From Rhizaria sp. SCN 62-66 (lineage: Eukaryota; Rhizaria, unplaced), in NCBI GenBank assembly GCA_001724265.1, contig MEDY01000077.1, positions 25,194 through 89,193 on the forward strand: a stretch of DNA of 64,000 bases. The letters are read 5' to 3'. The notes under the pieces are model-generated. The model was given only the letters and a program-made list of their open reading frames with translations, searched no databases and was not told the DNA's origin. A program made the position numbers and the translations under genes. Within the stretch, counting starts at the first letter, position 1; every line of letters begins with the position of its first letter. Below, piece after piece: positions 40,596 through 53,227 of the stretch.

Positions 40596-40973
40596 CCGCC
40601 GAACGTGCAGTTATATACAATACAACGGAGACCTCCGAGTGTATAATTTAGGGAAAATAAAGAATTAAATCTCTGTATCTCCCAATCGGTGTGCTTGTCT
40701 CTTTTTGACGATTAAGTGCAGAGATATTCAAGGAAGAAGAAAGCTGAACAAGCATGCTGCGCTTTTGTGGTGGACTAGCGGTTGGTGGTCGTTTCTTCTT
40801 GGGCGACTCTTCTTTTGGCTGACTCGACTTACTCTGACCGTTAATGTGAATGTGACGCACATGTTGGACAAAAATCACAATATATTCTCATGCCCCTCAA
40901 TTATCCCTTCTAAGACTTCTGCCCAAGCCCTCAAGTAGCGCCTTTGTCCTGGCACTTCACACACTCGTTGACC
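40596..40973. other. Intergenic region between divergent genes
   Basis: A 378-base spacer between the secreted-protein gene (-) and the ubiquitin-like gene (+), presumably with both promoters. No RNA gene or supported reading frame is seen. Confidence 0.6.
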
Positions 40974-41522
40974 ATGTCTCTTGCCGACACCCCCGAGGAC
41001 CCATGGAATCAAGGTACGTCATCACAGGTCTATCATTGTATCTCCAACTTACCCTGAAGCCTATACTCATGTACTCACGGTTATCTCTCAATATGCGTCT
41101 CCTTTGTTGCACAGTCATCACGGTCTACGTCAAGCAGCCCACTGGCAAGACCCTCAGCTTCAAGGTACGTTGCAGAGCTATATATCGCCGCAATGACTTG
41201 GCTACATGACTACTCCGTTATTCCCCGTTGCATTTACTACTATACTTTGACGCGAGCGTTTGTATGACCGAAATAACACCACCACAATCACAATTGACTC
41301 ACCCCTCCGTTCGCCCCTCTTCTTATACGCTGTTTTCACTTTCAGGTCAAGAAGACCGACTCGATCCTGACCGTCAAGCGTTCTGTCCAAAAGTTCGACG
41401 GCTTTCCTCCCGCGTACTCGACGCTGTCGACGGACGACGGGGAGGTGCCGGACGAGTCGGAGCTGCTCATCAACCTCAACATCGGCGACAACTACACCTT
41501 CAACAACGAGTACAAGTATTAA
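40974..41522 (+). CDS. Ubiquitin-like protein without C-terminal diglycine, 3 exons
   Basis: Exons are 40974-41013, 41115-41164 (only 50 nt) and 41346-41522, giving 88 residues and a TAA stop. Donors are GTACGT twice; acceptors are CACAG and TTCAG. After a 13-residue leader the protein reads VITVYVKQPTGKTLSFKVKK and then SILTVKRSVQKFDGFPPAYS. This aligns with the beta-hairpin, helix and IPP turn of ubiquitin. The C-terminus is NNEYKY, with no Gly-Gly, so it cannot be conjugated the way ubiquitin is. A stand-alone ubiquitin fold acting in protein binding is the likeliest reading. The partner is unknown. Confidence 0.8.
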
Positions 41523-42360
41523 CCGGATGTCACCGGACTAAAGCTGGCTAGATGTTTCATAGTGAAATTGATTAACGTGGGTTTGTTTTTACACAGTGTT
41601 ATTAGGGTTATCTATTGTATAAAGGGAGGAGAGGTAGCGCAGAGTTGTGTCTTGCGTTTGTTTTGCAACAAGAACAACGACACCAACGCTAACATCTCAG
41701 AATGATATGAAAATCAAAAGAAAATAGAACTAAGAGAGAAAAAAGAAAATAAAGAAATACACGCAAGCACAAGCGCAATCACAAACCGTGACCTCCAAAC
41801 ATAACAACAACAACCAGTCCATTTGGAAATGAAAAGAAAACACAAGTGCACATCAAGGGATATAAAATCTGACTGCTGCTAATCTAACGCTGTGGCTGGT
41901 AGCTGTTGTCACTCTCTTGCTTGTTTGTTTTCATACAGTAATAGCATTGCTCACTCGTCGTTGTCGTTGTTGTTGTTGATGCAGCTGATGAGCGAACAGC
42001 AACAACAGCCGGAGGTGGCGAGTGATAAGCATACACAGTGATAAAGCCTACACCGTGACTAAGCCTACACCACCAGCAGTCGCACATGCACTCGCACTCG
42101 CACACTCACACACGCACACACTCGTCGTCACGGAACGGAACACCAACAAACGTAACCACGCACACTCCAAGAGTCGCGTTGCCCCATAAGCCGTACCCAA
42201 CGACAACAGTGCACGAGTGCCAATGCTTCAGTCGTCACAGGTTCCCAGTCACAGGTTCCCGGACGGCAAGGGGTCGTATTGCAAAGCCCTCTCCTCTGAA
42301 GTCTGAACGAACGAAGCCCGCCGTGTGTAGCACTCCGTGTTTAGCATGATGTTTCGCAGC
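41523..42360. other. Intergenic region between convergent genes
   Basis: An 838-base spacer between the ubiquitin-like gene (+) and Rab2 (-). It contains A-rich sequence with an AATAAA near 41746 and a CA-rich stretch around 42080-42125 (cgcactcgcacactcacac). No RNA gene or supported frame is seen. Confidence 0.55.
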
Positions 42361-43380
<1,020 letters not shown>

Positions 43381-44262
43381 GTACGGTCTGCAAAGAAGCG
43401 GATACCGAACAGATGGTCGAGAGTTTAGAAAATAAAAAGCGAGAGCAAGGAAGAAAAAGTAAATTCAATCGTGAATAAGACGACATGATCAAACATGAGC
43501 TTAATTGAAGTCAGGAAACTCCAAATGAAAGTAGACGTCGCGTGAGGCGAGCAATGACCTCAGGTGTTTTGCCATGTTTGCAGAAGCTGTCAGAGAGGAG
43601 AAACCAGTGCAGACAGAGCGCATAGAAGGTGCGTTGCAAGAATTATGTTGTGGGATCAGTTAGGATCTGCAACAGAAAGACTACTAAGGACAGTAGAGGC
43701 ACGATGCAAGAGTGGGCAGATTAAGACGACGCGTCTCCAGGCTAAGGAGTGGTGGCGGTGCAAAACGTGCATCTGCAACCCCAAGAGCATCGGAAAGAGC
43801 ACCTTCAAAAAGCACCAACCACTCTTTTCTGCGCAATCCCAGTAGAATTATGTCGTGGTACTCTGTCACGGTCTCCTTGTCCCCATATATCCGTTTTTCA
43901 AAACGCCCAGCCTCGTGGCTCTCGGTCGGTCACTCGGTGTGTGGTCGAGAAGTGACTGTGAGCAACTGACCGACCCCAGCAAGCCACCACAAGTTAGCAG
44001 CAAGCCTGCCAACAAACTCGTAGTCACTCGCACAAAACCGGGGATATATCGTCAAAAATACGACATAAACCAAAATAATTTGCCTTTTCTAAAAGTAAGC
44101 GTTGTTTATTCATATGTAAAATATCCTCTAAATCGTTATTAACGAAGGTTTCAGTGTTGTTAAAGTTGTTAAAGTTCAAAGCTGTCGGAGATATTTACGA
44201 TCCACAGCCAGACGACCCCCAGCTCGTCGGATTCTACTTTCGCAGCGGCATCATTGCATTGC
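43381..44262. other. Intergenic region between Rab2 and the Rab GAP gene; contains a frame that is long only if TAG is sense
   Basis: This 882-base spacer should contain the Rab2 promoter and the GAP gene's 3' UTR. On the plus strand a frame runs from ATG 43564 to TAA 44142 with one internal TAG at 43843. If TAG is sense it gives 192 residues, with several Cys residues near its start. It resembles no family I know, and the composition drifts to AT-rich at its end. An overlapping 61-codon frame runs on the minus strand (43869-43684). Neither is well supported. Confidence 0.25.
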
Positions 44263-44506
44263 TTAGTAGTCGTCGTCGCCAAACAGCCCGCCCGAGGACG
44301 TGTTGCTCTTGCTTCCAGAGCTGAAGAGACTGCTGTGAGCGCTGCTTCCGCTCTTGTTCGCACCGCCGCTGCTGCTGCTGCTGCTGCTGCTGCCGAGGCC
44401 GAGGCCGAGTCCATCGTCGTCGTCGTCATCGAACACGCTCTTCACAGCATTCTTAGTGCTAGAGCTGGTAGCAGGCTTAACCGCAGTCGCAAAGGCAGTC
44501 GCAGAA

Positions 44507-44544
<38 letters not shown>

Positions 44545-47500
44545 CTTGGTCACAGCAGTAGCGGTGGCGGCGGCGGCACTAGCAGCGGCAGGCTTCGCTT
44601 TGGGCTGTGCGAAGAGATCGTCGTCGCCCTCGGCTGCGAAGATGTCAAAGGACACAGACTTCGCCTCAGCCTTAGCAGGCGCAGGCGCAGGCGCAGGCGC
44701 AGGTGTGTTGCTCGTTCCAGCAGCAGTCGCAGAAAGCTTCCCACTGGCATTGCTAGACTGAGCAACAGCGGTAGGAGTCATGCCAAACACGCCGTCGGCA
44801 ACCGTGCTTCCGCCGACCAGCGCCGCCGCCGCCGCAGTCGAGGTGAGATTGTACCGGCTGCTGACGCTGGCGCTGTTGTTATTGAAGGGCAGCGACGGCG
44901 ACCGCGCGAACCCGTCGATCGCGTCGTCGTCCTCGGCGAAAAGGGCCGAAATCGCGCTCTTAGTCTTGGTCTTAGCGGTGTTGTCGTTGTCGTCATCGTC
45001 GTCGTCGTCGCCGAATAACGAGTTCCTATCCTTCTTGCCCTTCGCAACAGCATTCTTCGTCGTGGTCGTCAAGCCAAGTGCTGCGAGCCCGTCACTGGCA
45101 CGGACACTGGCACTGGCGCTCGAGCTAGAGCCAGAGCCGGCGGAAGCAGAGTCGGCGGCCGCGTCGGCGTTGGTGACAACGCCTGAACTCGTGAGGAACA
45201 CGGGCATCGACTTGAGCGCGATCACCGGCGCTGCCACGGGCGCGGGCGCAGGCGCAGGCGCAGCAGCAGCAGCAGCCGCGGCAGCAGCAGCAGTCGCGGC
45301 CGCGGCGGCAGAAGCAGCGGCGGCGGAAGCAGCGGCCGACTTAGCGTTACTCCGCCCATTGGTGTCAACAACGCCGCTGCCGAAGATGGCGTCGAGGTCG
45401 GGGTCAACGTCCTTCTGCGCCGCCCTCTTGGCGCCGCCCGCGGCGGACGTGGACGTGAGTCCCAGGTCGGTGCCCAGTGACAACTCGTCGGCGTCGAGCG
45501 CGCCCAGTCCGCCGGAGACCTCGGCCACGCCGAACACGCTCACGCTGCCCACGCTGCCCACGGTCGCCGTCGCCGTGGCCGCCGTGGCGGTCGAGTCCGC
45601 AGGTGCGGCCGCAGTCGCAGAGCGAGCGCCAGACTCGGCCGCGCTATCGCCGCCGCCGCTGCCGTGCACGTCGACGTTGTTGTCGGAGCTGAAGAGCGCG
45701 CTGAACTCGTCCTTGGCGGCGCGCGCCTTGGCCGGGTCCACCCACGTGGCCGGCGCCAGCGCGCCCACCATAACCGCGTGGTGATCGGTCACACTGCCGC
45801 TCGGATGATCGCCGTTGGCGTTGCTCTCGGCGGCCTCGGCGGCGGCGACAGCAGCCAGCGCGTCGGCCTCGGCGGCGGCGTACGCAGCGGCCGCGGCGGC
45901 GTAGGCGGCGGCCGCGCTGTTGATCGCGCTTTGCTGGGAACCGGAACCTGTGCCCGTACCAGTGAGGGCTGAACCCGTGAGGGTGCTTGCGGTGTTGTTC
46001 GCGGTGAAATGGACGCCGCGCATCTTCGGCACCACAACCACACTGGAGCCAGCACTCGCGCTCGCGCCGGAACTCGCGCTCGTCGCTGCGGTGCGCTGCG
46101 TGTTGTACGTGTTGCTGGCGTTGGACGCCGAGTAGTAGGACGACCGCGCGCCGGCATAGCCCGTGCCTCTCGCGTTCCCGCTTCCGCCTGTAGCAGCGCC
46201 GCCAGTCCCCGGACCAGTGGTCCCCGCGGAACCCGTGGGACCCGTGAGCGTGAGTGGGCGGACCCCAGCGGTGTTGGCGCACGGCAGCAGGGCGACGGCG
46301 GCGCGCGTGGAGGTGACCAGCGCTGCCAGTGCAGAGCGGGACACGGGCACGGTCGCGGGCACGACAGCGGCGGGCTTGGTCGTCGCGTCAGAATCAGCAT
46401 CAGCATTAGCATCAGCATTAGCAGCACTGTCATCGTCAGCGTTATGCTTACCGGCGTCAGTCGTACGTTTATCGGAACCCGTGGTGGTACCGGTGGGGGC
46501 GCCTGTGGTGACGCCCGTGACGTCGCACAGCGCGGCGGCCGTGGCGAGCAGCTTCGTCGTGATGTCGCGCGCCGCAGCGAGCTTGTGCCCGCACGCGTCG
46601 ATTTGACTGGGCAGGATAAGGGGCACGCGTCGCATCACGCCCTTGCCAGCGCCCGCGCTCCGCACAGCGGACGAGCTCTTGCCGGCGCCCGCGTTGCCGC
46701 TGCCGCTGCCGCTGGTGTTGCTGCTGCTGCCGGCGCCTGTGACGCCTGTGGCGCTGAGAGCGGAGTTCAGCGACGCGACGGCCGTGTCGAGGAACGACGT
46801 CAGGGTGGACGCGCGCAGACTGCCGAACATGCCACGCACGCCGCCACTGGTACTCCCACCAGCAGCAGCGGTGCTGGCGCTGGACGTGCTGGAGGCGGTG
46901 GGGGACGCGGGCTTAGCGGCGCTGGACTTAGAGAGAGGACCGGCGGAGGCCACGGCTGCCATGTCGCGCTCGTCCTAAAACGATAAGAAAAAAAAATGAT
47001 ATTGACACCGTATGTGAGAGAAATGATTCGAAAATAATATAAATTTCATACGTAGTAGTAAATAACACGTTGATAAAAAATTGAAGTAACTCGATAAGAT
47101 GCACATGAAACGTACCTGCTCGATGAGCGCCTGCACCGTGGCCCTCAGGTCCTCCGTCGTCGCCGCCGCCGCCGCAAGCTCTGCCCCAGCCAGCGCCAAC
47201 GCAGTCACCTCGACCGCGACCGCAGACGCCGCACTGGAGCTGCTGCTGTTCGGGCTCGGCTGTGCTGCGACGGCGCCCTCGGCTCCCGCCCCGGCCTCGC
47301 CCATAGTAGCGCTCGCGGAGGCCGTGACGTTGGGCTGCGCCTGGACCTGCACGGCCCAAGCCGAGACCTGCGCAATGCGCTGCCGCAGCGCCGCCAGCGC
47401 GTCCTGCACGGACGCGGGCAGCGCCGCCGCCGCGGCCGCCGCGGCGCCCGCGCTGGCGCGTGCCCACGCGAGCCTCTCCGCGCGCTTGTCCAGGCGGGCC

Positions 47501-49867
47501 TGGCGGCGCGCGGCGCGCGCGGCGAGCGCGGCGCGGCGGTGCGCGACGCGGGCGCGGTGGCGGGCGCCCTGGGCCGCGGCGCGCGTGTGGGCCGGCGCCG
47601 TCACGCGGTCGGGCTCGGACTCGTCGCCGCCGGAGCCATCGTGGTAGAAGGCCATGTCGAGCTCCTCCTCGTCGTCGTCCTCCGCCGTCACGCTCACGAG
47701 CACGCCGCCGCCAGAGCTGTTATGGCTCGAATTGTCATCGGGAGACTGTGCGAGGTAGTGCGTGTCGGGCGCCGGGGCCCAGATCATGTCGGGCGCGAGT
47801 GTGAAGGTGAACGGTGCGGCGTTGAACACAGACTCAGCCTCAGCCGCAGTCGCACTGCTGCTGCTCTCAACCGCAGCAGAGCCAGCCGCAGTCGCAGTGG
47901 CAGCGGCAGTGGCGGGGGAACTTGCTGAGTCAGCAGTGATATGAGCGGGGATATCGCAGGGCAGCACGGGGGGAACGCCTGTGGTCATGGTGACGGGGCC
48001 GTTAAACACCGCGCCCACGGGGGTCCGCTGTCGCTCCATGAGGTACACCGCGGCGTGCGCAATGGTCTGCACGTTCTCCACGTTGCAGTAGCGCATGAGA
48101 CGCTTGAGTGCGTACGCGTAGTCGCCGAAGAGCACGTCCTCGCGCGCGTAAACGGCCATCGCGACGCACACGTAGTCGATGAGCGGGAACGGGTGCGAGT
48201 AAGACAGCACGGCGTCCCAGAGCACCGCCGCGTCCTTGAGGTGGAACTCGCGGGTGAAGAGCAGCCGCAGCCAGCGCAGCAGGAACACCACGGGCGGGAT
48301 TTGGTGCTCCGTGATGTGCGCGTGGACAGCCGGGTCGTAGCGCTTGAGCAACACGTCGAAGATGTAGCCGCAGCGGTACACGATCGGGGGCTCCGACTCG
48401 CGGTCGCCGTCGCCCAGCGCGCCGCCGCGGCCGCTGCTGCTGTGGCGGCTGCCGGCGTGACCGTGAAGGTGACCGTGGGAGTGACCGTGGGTGCGGGAGG
48501 AAGGCGCGCCGCGGACGCCGGAGTTGAGCCCCGGCCCGCTGCCGCCGTGACCGCCGCCGCCCCTCGCCGCACCGGCACCAGAGCCAGAGCCAGAGCCAGA
48601 GCCGGACTCGGTGGCGGTGCTGCCGCGGGTGTTTGTGGAGGTTTGCGAGGACCGGGGCTGAGGGTCCAGCGGGTGCAGGTGGGTGTTGCCGCGGCGAATC
48701 GCGTGGGCCGTGGAGTAATACGGCTCCAACTCGCGGAGAATCTCGGTCAGGAGATGGAACGCGTCGTGTTCGATGTACTTGGGATCGAAGATCACGCGGA
48801 AGGCTTCCTCTTCCTCTGCAGTTAGAGTCACAGAGACACTGGCGTCGTCCATCGTCTCAGACTCAACCTTCTCGCTCTCCGTCGCAGCATCACCCGCCGC
48901 GGACGCCGTGGCGGCGTCTGTGGCGAGTGCGTGGAGCAGCATCGCCGTCAGCTCGTTCATGCCCTGGCGGTACGAGCACTCAGGGTGCAGCGACGACCAC
49001 GTGAACAGCACGTTCATCAGCTGCGACTGCGTGGCACCGTGCTTGAAGAACGCCGTCGTGGGGTGTGTGCGCGCCAGATCGCGCTTGATGGTCCCGCACA
49101 GCTCGTTGTTCTGCAGGTATCGCGCCCAGAGCGAGTCCTCCCCCACGGCGAGCGGGTTATTCGCGCGCAAGTCGACCTTGTGGCGGCTGCCGTCCTCGCC
49201 CAGCGCCTCGTCGTCGAGCGGGTTGACCGCGAAGCGCGCGAACGCAGCCTCGTACTCTGCGCGGCGCGCTGTCGCGGCGGCCGCCCAGCCGCGCGCGGGC
49301 GTGTTGCGGGGGAAATATCCTGTGAAGAGGCGCCAGAAGAGGGTGCGGAGGTGGGAGGAGAGGAACGACGCGCTGCGGGCTTCGGCGCGCAGGGAAAGCA
49401 GCGCGAACGAGTCGACGCGGCCGTCGTTTTCTAACATAGTCGCAGTTGCAGTTGAAGTCGCGTCAGCGCTCTCGCTAGCGCTCGCAGTCGCAGTAGCAGT
49501 GGCAGCAGCGGTGCTCTTTGCGTTAGCGAGGGGCAGCGCCGTGTCGAAGGGGAGTTGGCTGTTGCTCGCGGAGAAGGCAGTGGCAAAGCGCCGCTTGAAC
49601 TCGGCGCGGGCCGTGTTGGGGCAGGCCGTGAGACCGAGCTCGACGAGCGCAGAGGTGTCGGTACCGATAATCATCGCAAACGTGGTGTCCTCCTCCTCTT
49701 CGTCGTCGTTGCCGTCGCCGTGGTTATTCTCGTCGTTGTCGCCGTCACAGTCAGCATCCTGCTCCTGCTGCTGCTGATCACAGTCACCATCAGCGTTCGC
49801 GGCGTCAGCAGAGCTGTTATCAGGCTCGTCGTTGGCAGAGTATGTTTTAGTCTCGGCGCAACTATTG

Positions 49868-49935
<68 letters not shown>

Positions 49936-49965
49936 AGCAGCTGCTGTAAGGGCAGAGGGGCGCAT
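44263..49965 (-). CDS. TBC-domain Rab GAP (TBC1D5-like) with acidic LF-motif tail, 2 exons
   Basis: Exons are 49965-47116 and 46974-44263 on the minus strand, giving 1,853 residues and a TAA stop. The donor is GTACGT and the acceptor TTTTAG, phase 0 (LIEQ joined to DERDMAAV). A Ser20 tract and an acidic region precede the TBC domain (about 205-645). Both catalytic fingers are present: Arg in IKRDLARTHP (about 293) and Gln in YRQGMNEL (about 331), so active Rab GTPase activation is expected. A Ser/Gly/His-rich insert of about 120 residues interrupts the domain. The domain most resembles TBC1D5. The second exon is low-complexity but repeatedly carries LF or IF followed by acidic residues: ALFSSDN, SLFGDDDDDDD, ALFAEDDD, DIFAAEGDDDLFAQ, SVFDDDDDD and the C-terminal GGLFGDDDY. 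These resemble LFa motifs with which the WASH subunit FAM21 binds retromer. Retromer or endosomal recruitment is inferred. Confidence 0.88.
46975..47115 (-). other. Intron of the Rab GAP gene
   Basis: This 141-nt intron has a GTACGT donor (47115-47110) and a TTTTAG acceptor. CTCAC lies about 45 bases before the acceptor. Splicing keeps phase 0 and links the TBC exon to the acidic-tail exon, which otherwise has only an internal ATG at 46962. Confidence 0.75.
49874..49933. repeat. (CTG)20 trinucleotide repeat encoding polyserine
   Basis: Twenty uninterrupted CTG units on the plus strand read as AGC (Ser) codons in the Rab GAP gene on the minus strand, 11 codons after its ATG. The purity of the array suggests recent expansion and probable length polymorphism. 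Confidence 0.9.
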
Positions 49966-50612
49966 TACAGTTGCGAGTCCTCACCAGAGAACGCAATACT
50001 TTAAACTGCGGAGGACTGTAAGCGGGTACAAGCGGTATGGGGAAAGGTGGGTGACTGTACTGAAGTGCGCAGAGAGCAAGGTAGAGCGAGGGTGAATGTG
50101 TGGGGAGTGGGGAGTGAGAGAGAGGGGGAACAAGGACGAGAAGGGAGAAGTACAGTGGATCCGGGAAGACAACAACACCATATAGAAAGACCGAGTGAGC
50201 ACAAAACATGAAATATAGCGTCATTAGCTACCGTGCATATCTCAATTGCGTGGTTTAATCACTAACAAACGATCAGAATATTGCCAATATCCTGTCTTAA
50301 ATGGGATGCACGTATCTCCCTCTTCACGATGTCGGTCCGGCCAGCCGATTTTCTGCGAACCGGCAGCCCTGCCGCGGCTGAGTCGCTCCGAGCGGTCAGT
50401 CGGAGACCGCACTTTGTGTTAATCTGCATGTCAATTCTCGTCTATCGCTCCGACTGCTGACATTTTGGATAGTTTTTTTGGTAACCCTACATAGCTGTCT
50501 TGCTATCTGTCTTTTTACAGCACTAAAGTCGTTCACTAACCCCCTCTGTTCCTTCTCTTCTGTCACCCCACCGCTGACCCTAAACTGATGTCTCTCCCGC
50601 AGCCGGTACACC
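49966..50612. other. Intergenic region between divergent genes
   Basis: A 647-base spacer between the Rab GAP (-) and the 146-residue protein gene (+). It includes a GC-rich, hairpin-prone stretch around 50330-50410 with short inverted repeats. I checked it for tRNA structure and found no T-loop consensus. A TATCTCAA lies near 50238. Confidence 0.55.
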
Positions 50613-51681
50613 ATGGCTAGCAGCCCTGTCGGCCAGCAGTCGTCCTTCTCCCGCATGCTGTCGTACATCGGTACGTGTTCTTCCTATCCGCGCTACTCCT
50701 GTGTCTATCCGTATCTTTCTCGCTCTTATCTGGACTCGCTCCGGCTGCTCGACCTGCCTAACAGTTTGTCGATGTCCGTTGTTGCTCAATGCTCTCTGCT
50801 CAAGTCTCGCTCACATTATTCTTGCTCTCTCGCTGTACGAATATGGTATCCTTTATTTTAACATTGCTCCCCTGTGTAGACACGCCGCAAACCCGCCAGA
50901 TTCTGTGGGACGTTGTCAAGAACGCCGCCATCTTCGCCGGCTCCGTCCTCCTCTTCCGCTCCGGCGCCGTACGTCTATTTTCAACCATATATCTCGCCCA
51001 ACCAAGAGTGCATATATCTCTCACTGTTGCAATACGTGTTTATGGTGTAAATATAATGTATGTTGTTGTCTAGTAGTGCTTTGTCTCTATCTGGGATCTA
51101 TATCTCACTTCTCTTGAATCTTTTTTCTTTCACACCACCCATGTAGCTCGACGGCTACATCGTCGATGTCGCCCCTGTCAAGACCAAGGAGCCCCGCAAC
51201 AACAACTTCGGCACCCTGGCTCCTCTGCCCTACGCGCACTCGCCCTACCCCGACGAGGACCAGCGCCTCATCTCCGAGTTCGACAAGGACTACGTCCAGC
51301 GCCAGGTACGACAACGAAGACACTAAATCGACGATTCGGAGACATATCTCACGCTGAACACGTCGCATGTTCTGCAGGGCAATGCCAATAGTGTATATGT
51401 ATTAAATCCCTTAATTTTGAGTCTTTATGGATTTATTTAGCAGCATATCTCACCAATTTGTGTTCTTTATTTCTTTTTATTTAACGCCCCCACACAAAAC
51501 CTCGAATTGTGCTCTGTTTGTTGTTGTTGTTTTTGCGCGAGTGCAGGAGAACTCCGACGCGACGAGGCGTGAGATTCTGCACAACCCGCGGTACCGGGAG
51601 ATCCGCGACCAGAAGTACAAGAAGACTCGCAGTGATGTCGAGAAGGAGAGGGAGCTGGCGCAGCAGAAGCAGGAGGAGTAA
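50613..51681 (+). CDS. Small protein of unknown function with one hydrophobic segment, 4 exons
   Basis: Exons are 50613-50670, 50880-50968, 51147-51305 and 51547-51681, giving 146 residues and a TAA stop. Donors are GTACGT, GTACGT and GTACGA; acceptors are TGTAG, TGTAG and TGCAG. All joins keep frame. Residues about 33-45 (NAAIFAGSVLLF) form one short hydrophobic segment in an otherwise polar protein. The last third is highly charged and helical (YREIRDQKYKKT, DVEKERELAQQ). The layout would suit a small membrane-anchored protein, for example on mitochondria or ER, but I recognise no family. Four clean exons in 1.1 kb make it a convincing gene. Confidence 0.78.
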
Positions 51682-52522
51682 GTCCCTTGTCGGAAGTACC
51701 TTCCACTTACGTCGGCTACAGTACACGCGCGCACCGGCGGCTGCTGCGCGCTCTCTAGCGGGGAAATGCAATAGCAAACACGGTTATGGAAACGGCGGTG
51801 TTGATGTGGTGAGTGTGCGTATATATTAAAGTGACACTGCGTCGTCTGTGTTTAACAGTCACAACCACTCGTATCAACACAACCGTTTGTATTCCCATTT
51901 GGTTTCCTAGCTTCTTTTCTCCTGTCATTTATTTCGATATAATATTATGTAGTATTTAGTATTAATAACAACAACAGTTGTATGTGCAACAAAACGCACG
52001 TATCTACACTAAAAGTACAACAGACAAAGCAAGTGTGTTGCAGCAAGACGCAAAGTTCAGTGTCGTTGAAAACATTGACTTGTTGAGCATCGTAACAACA
52101 CAAACGAACGCAAACCCTAATAATATAACACAAACAATACATTAGTGTAACCTATCTTCGCTCGCAGAATAGACAACAACGCTCTCTGAAGCGTATCACA
52201 GCTAACTAGCTACACGGATCAATCTTGAATGCAGAAGATGAACACTAAAAAACGGAACACGAAATTAGAATGTTGAATAAAATCACAATAAACACGTGTA
52301 TTAAACTCTGATAACGAAACTATGTAACAGTCCTGCGTGATTATATCTAAGCCACTGATGGTCACAATGTTAGGACTGTGGCCTGGCCAGGAAGTAGCTG
52401 TGACAGCCAACGTGTGACGAAAACATCATCTCCCAAGCATGTGCAACACAATGGTTCAAATGACACAACGTGGCGCGGCAGAGAGAGAAATCCTAGTTCA
52501 TTTCACTGTCCGTACATTCACT
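51682..52522. other. Intergenic region between convergent genes
   Basis: An AT-rich 841-base spacer holding the 3' ends of the 146-residue protein gene (+) and the PH-domain gene (-). Only short frames occur, and I see no RNA gene. Confidence 0.55.
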
Positions 52523-53227
52523 TCAAAACAGCGGCTCCCCGGTGTGTCGGGGCAGGTTCGACGACGCGGCCGAGAGATACGCCATCCAGTCGTTCATATC
52601 CATCAGCGACGAGATGCAGAAATAATAGGTGCGATCGTAAAACGAGTGCTTCGTGGTCACATTCCAGCTCTTGGTCGCCGTGACGCTGAAACAGTTCGTT
52701 TTCCGCTCCTTCGCGAGGGCCAGCTCGTCGCGCACGACGCAGTTGTCCAGAAGGATTACTCCGCGCGGCGCACGGTCGTCCTCGTCGGCGTAGTAATACA
52801 GGTATTTCCCGTGAATGACACAGAGACGGCGCTTCCAGTTGCGTACGGCGTGGCCCTGCTTGACCAAGTACCCGAACTTGATCGGCGTCAGCGCATGGAA
52901 GCGTGCCAGCGGGCAGTCAGACAGTGCGTCCACCTCGGTCGCGGCGGCGCCCGCGGCAGCGCCGCTGCCGGCAGCCGGAGAGGCAGAAGACGCGGCCGCA
53001 GAGGCGCCGGTCGCCGATGCGGCCGCGGAGGCCGCGGAAGACGAGGACGAGGACGACGGGGCCGCGGCAGGAAGGTGGGACGTGAAAGGACGGATGCCAA
53101 ACATGCCAACGAGCCCGATCGAGCCGTCTGCGCTGACACCGATGTTCGCGGCGGCGAGGAGCTCGGGAGTAATGGCGGAGAAGGTGCTGTTGGCGAGCGC
53201 CTTCTCCTCGGCGCGCTGGTGCGACAT
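52523..53227 (-). CDS. PH-domain protein, intronless
   Basis: A single exon encodes 234 residues and ends in TGA. After an N-terminal part and an Ala/Ser/Gly-rich linker (about 55-95) comes a pleckstrin homology domain (about 117-222). It starts FGYLVKQGHAVRNWKRRLCVI with the usual basic beta1-beta2 strands, continues YLYYYADEDDRAPRG, and ends in the C-terminal helix with its conserved Trp (MNDWMAYLSAA). The basic KQG...NWKRR loop is compatible with phosphoinositide binding, though binding is not proved by sequence. The protein has no other catalytic domain, so it may be an adaptor. It is one of the few genes here with no intron. Confidence 0.85.
   Translation of the reverse strand: MSHQRAEEKALANSTFSAITPELLAAANIGVSADGSIGLVGMFGIRPFTSHLPAAAPSSSSSSSAASAAASATGASAAASSASPAAGSGAAAGAAATEVDALSDCPLARFHALTPIKFGYLVKQGHAVRNWKRRLCVIHGKYLYYYADEDDRAPRGVILLDNCVVRDELALAKERKTNCFSVTATKSWNVTTKHSFYDRTYYFCISSLMDMNDWMAYLSAASSNLPRHTGEPLF

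Noticed and set aside
43684-43869. 61-codon minus-strand frame between Rab2 and the Rab GAP
   Set aside because: It is short, ends at TAG (not a stop here), and has no recognised motif. Reading through adds only a few codons before TAA.
44780-48830. Long plus-strand frames opposite the Rab GAP gene
   Set aside because: They are shadows of GC-rich repetitive codons on the minus strand and contain only Ala/Ser/Arg low-complexity sequence without domains.
50325-50420. Possible tRNA or structured RNA in a GC-rich spacer
   Set aside because: Short inverted repeats exist, but no T-loop GTTCRA box, anticodon arm or acceptor pairing could be built.
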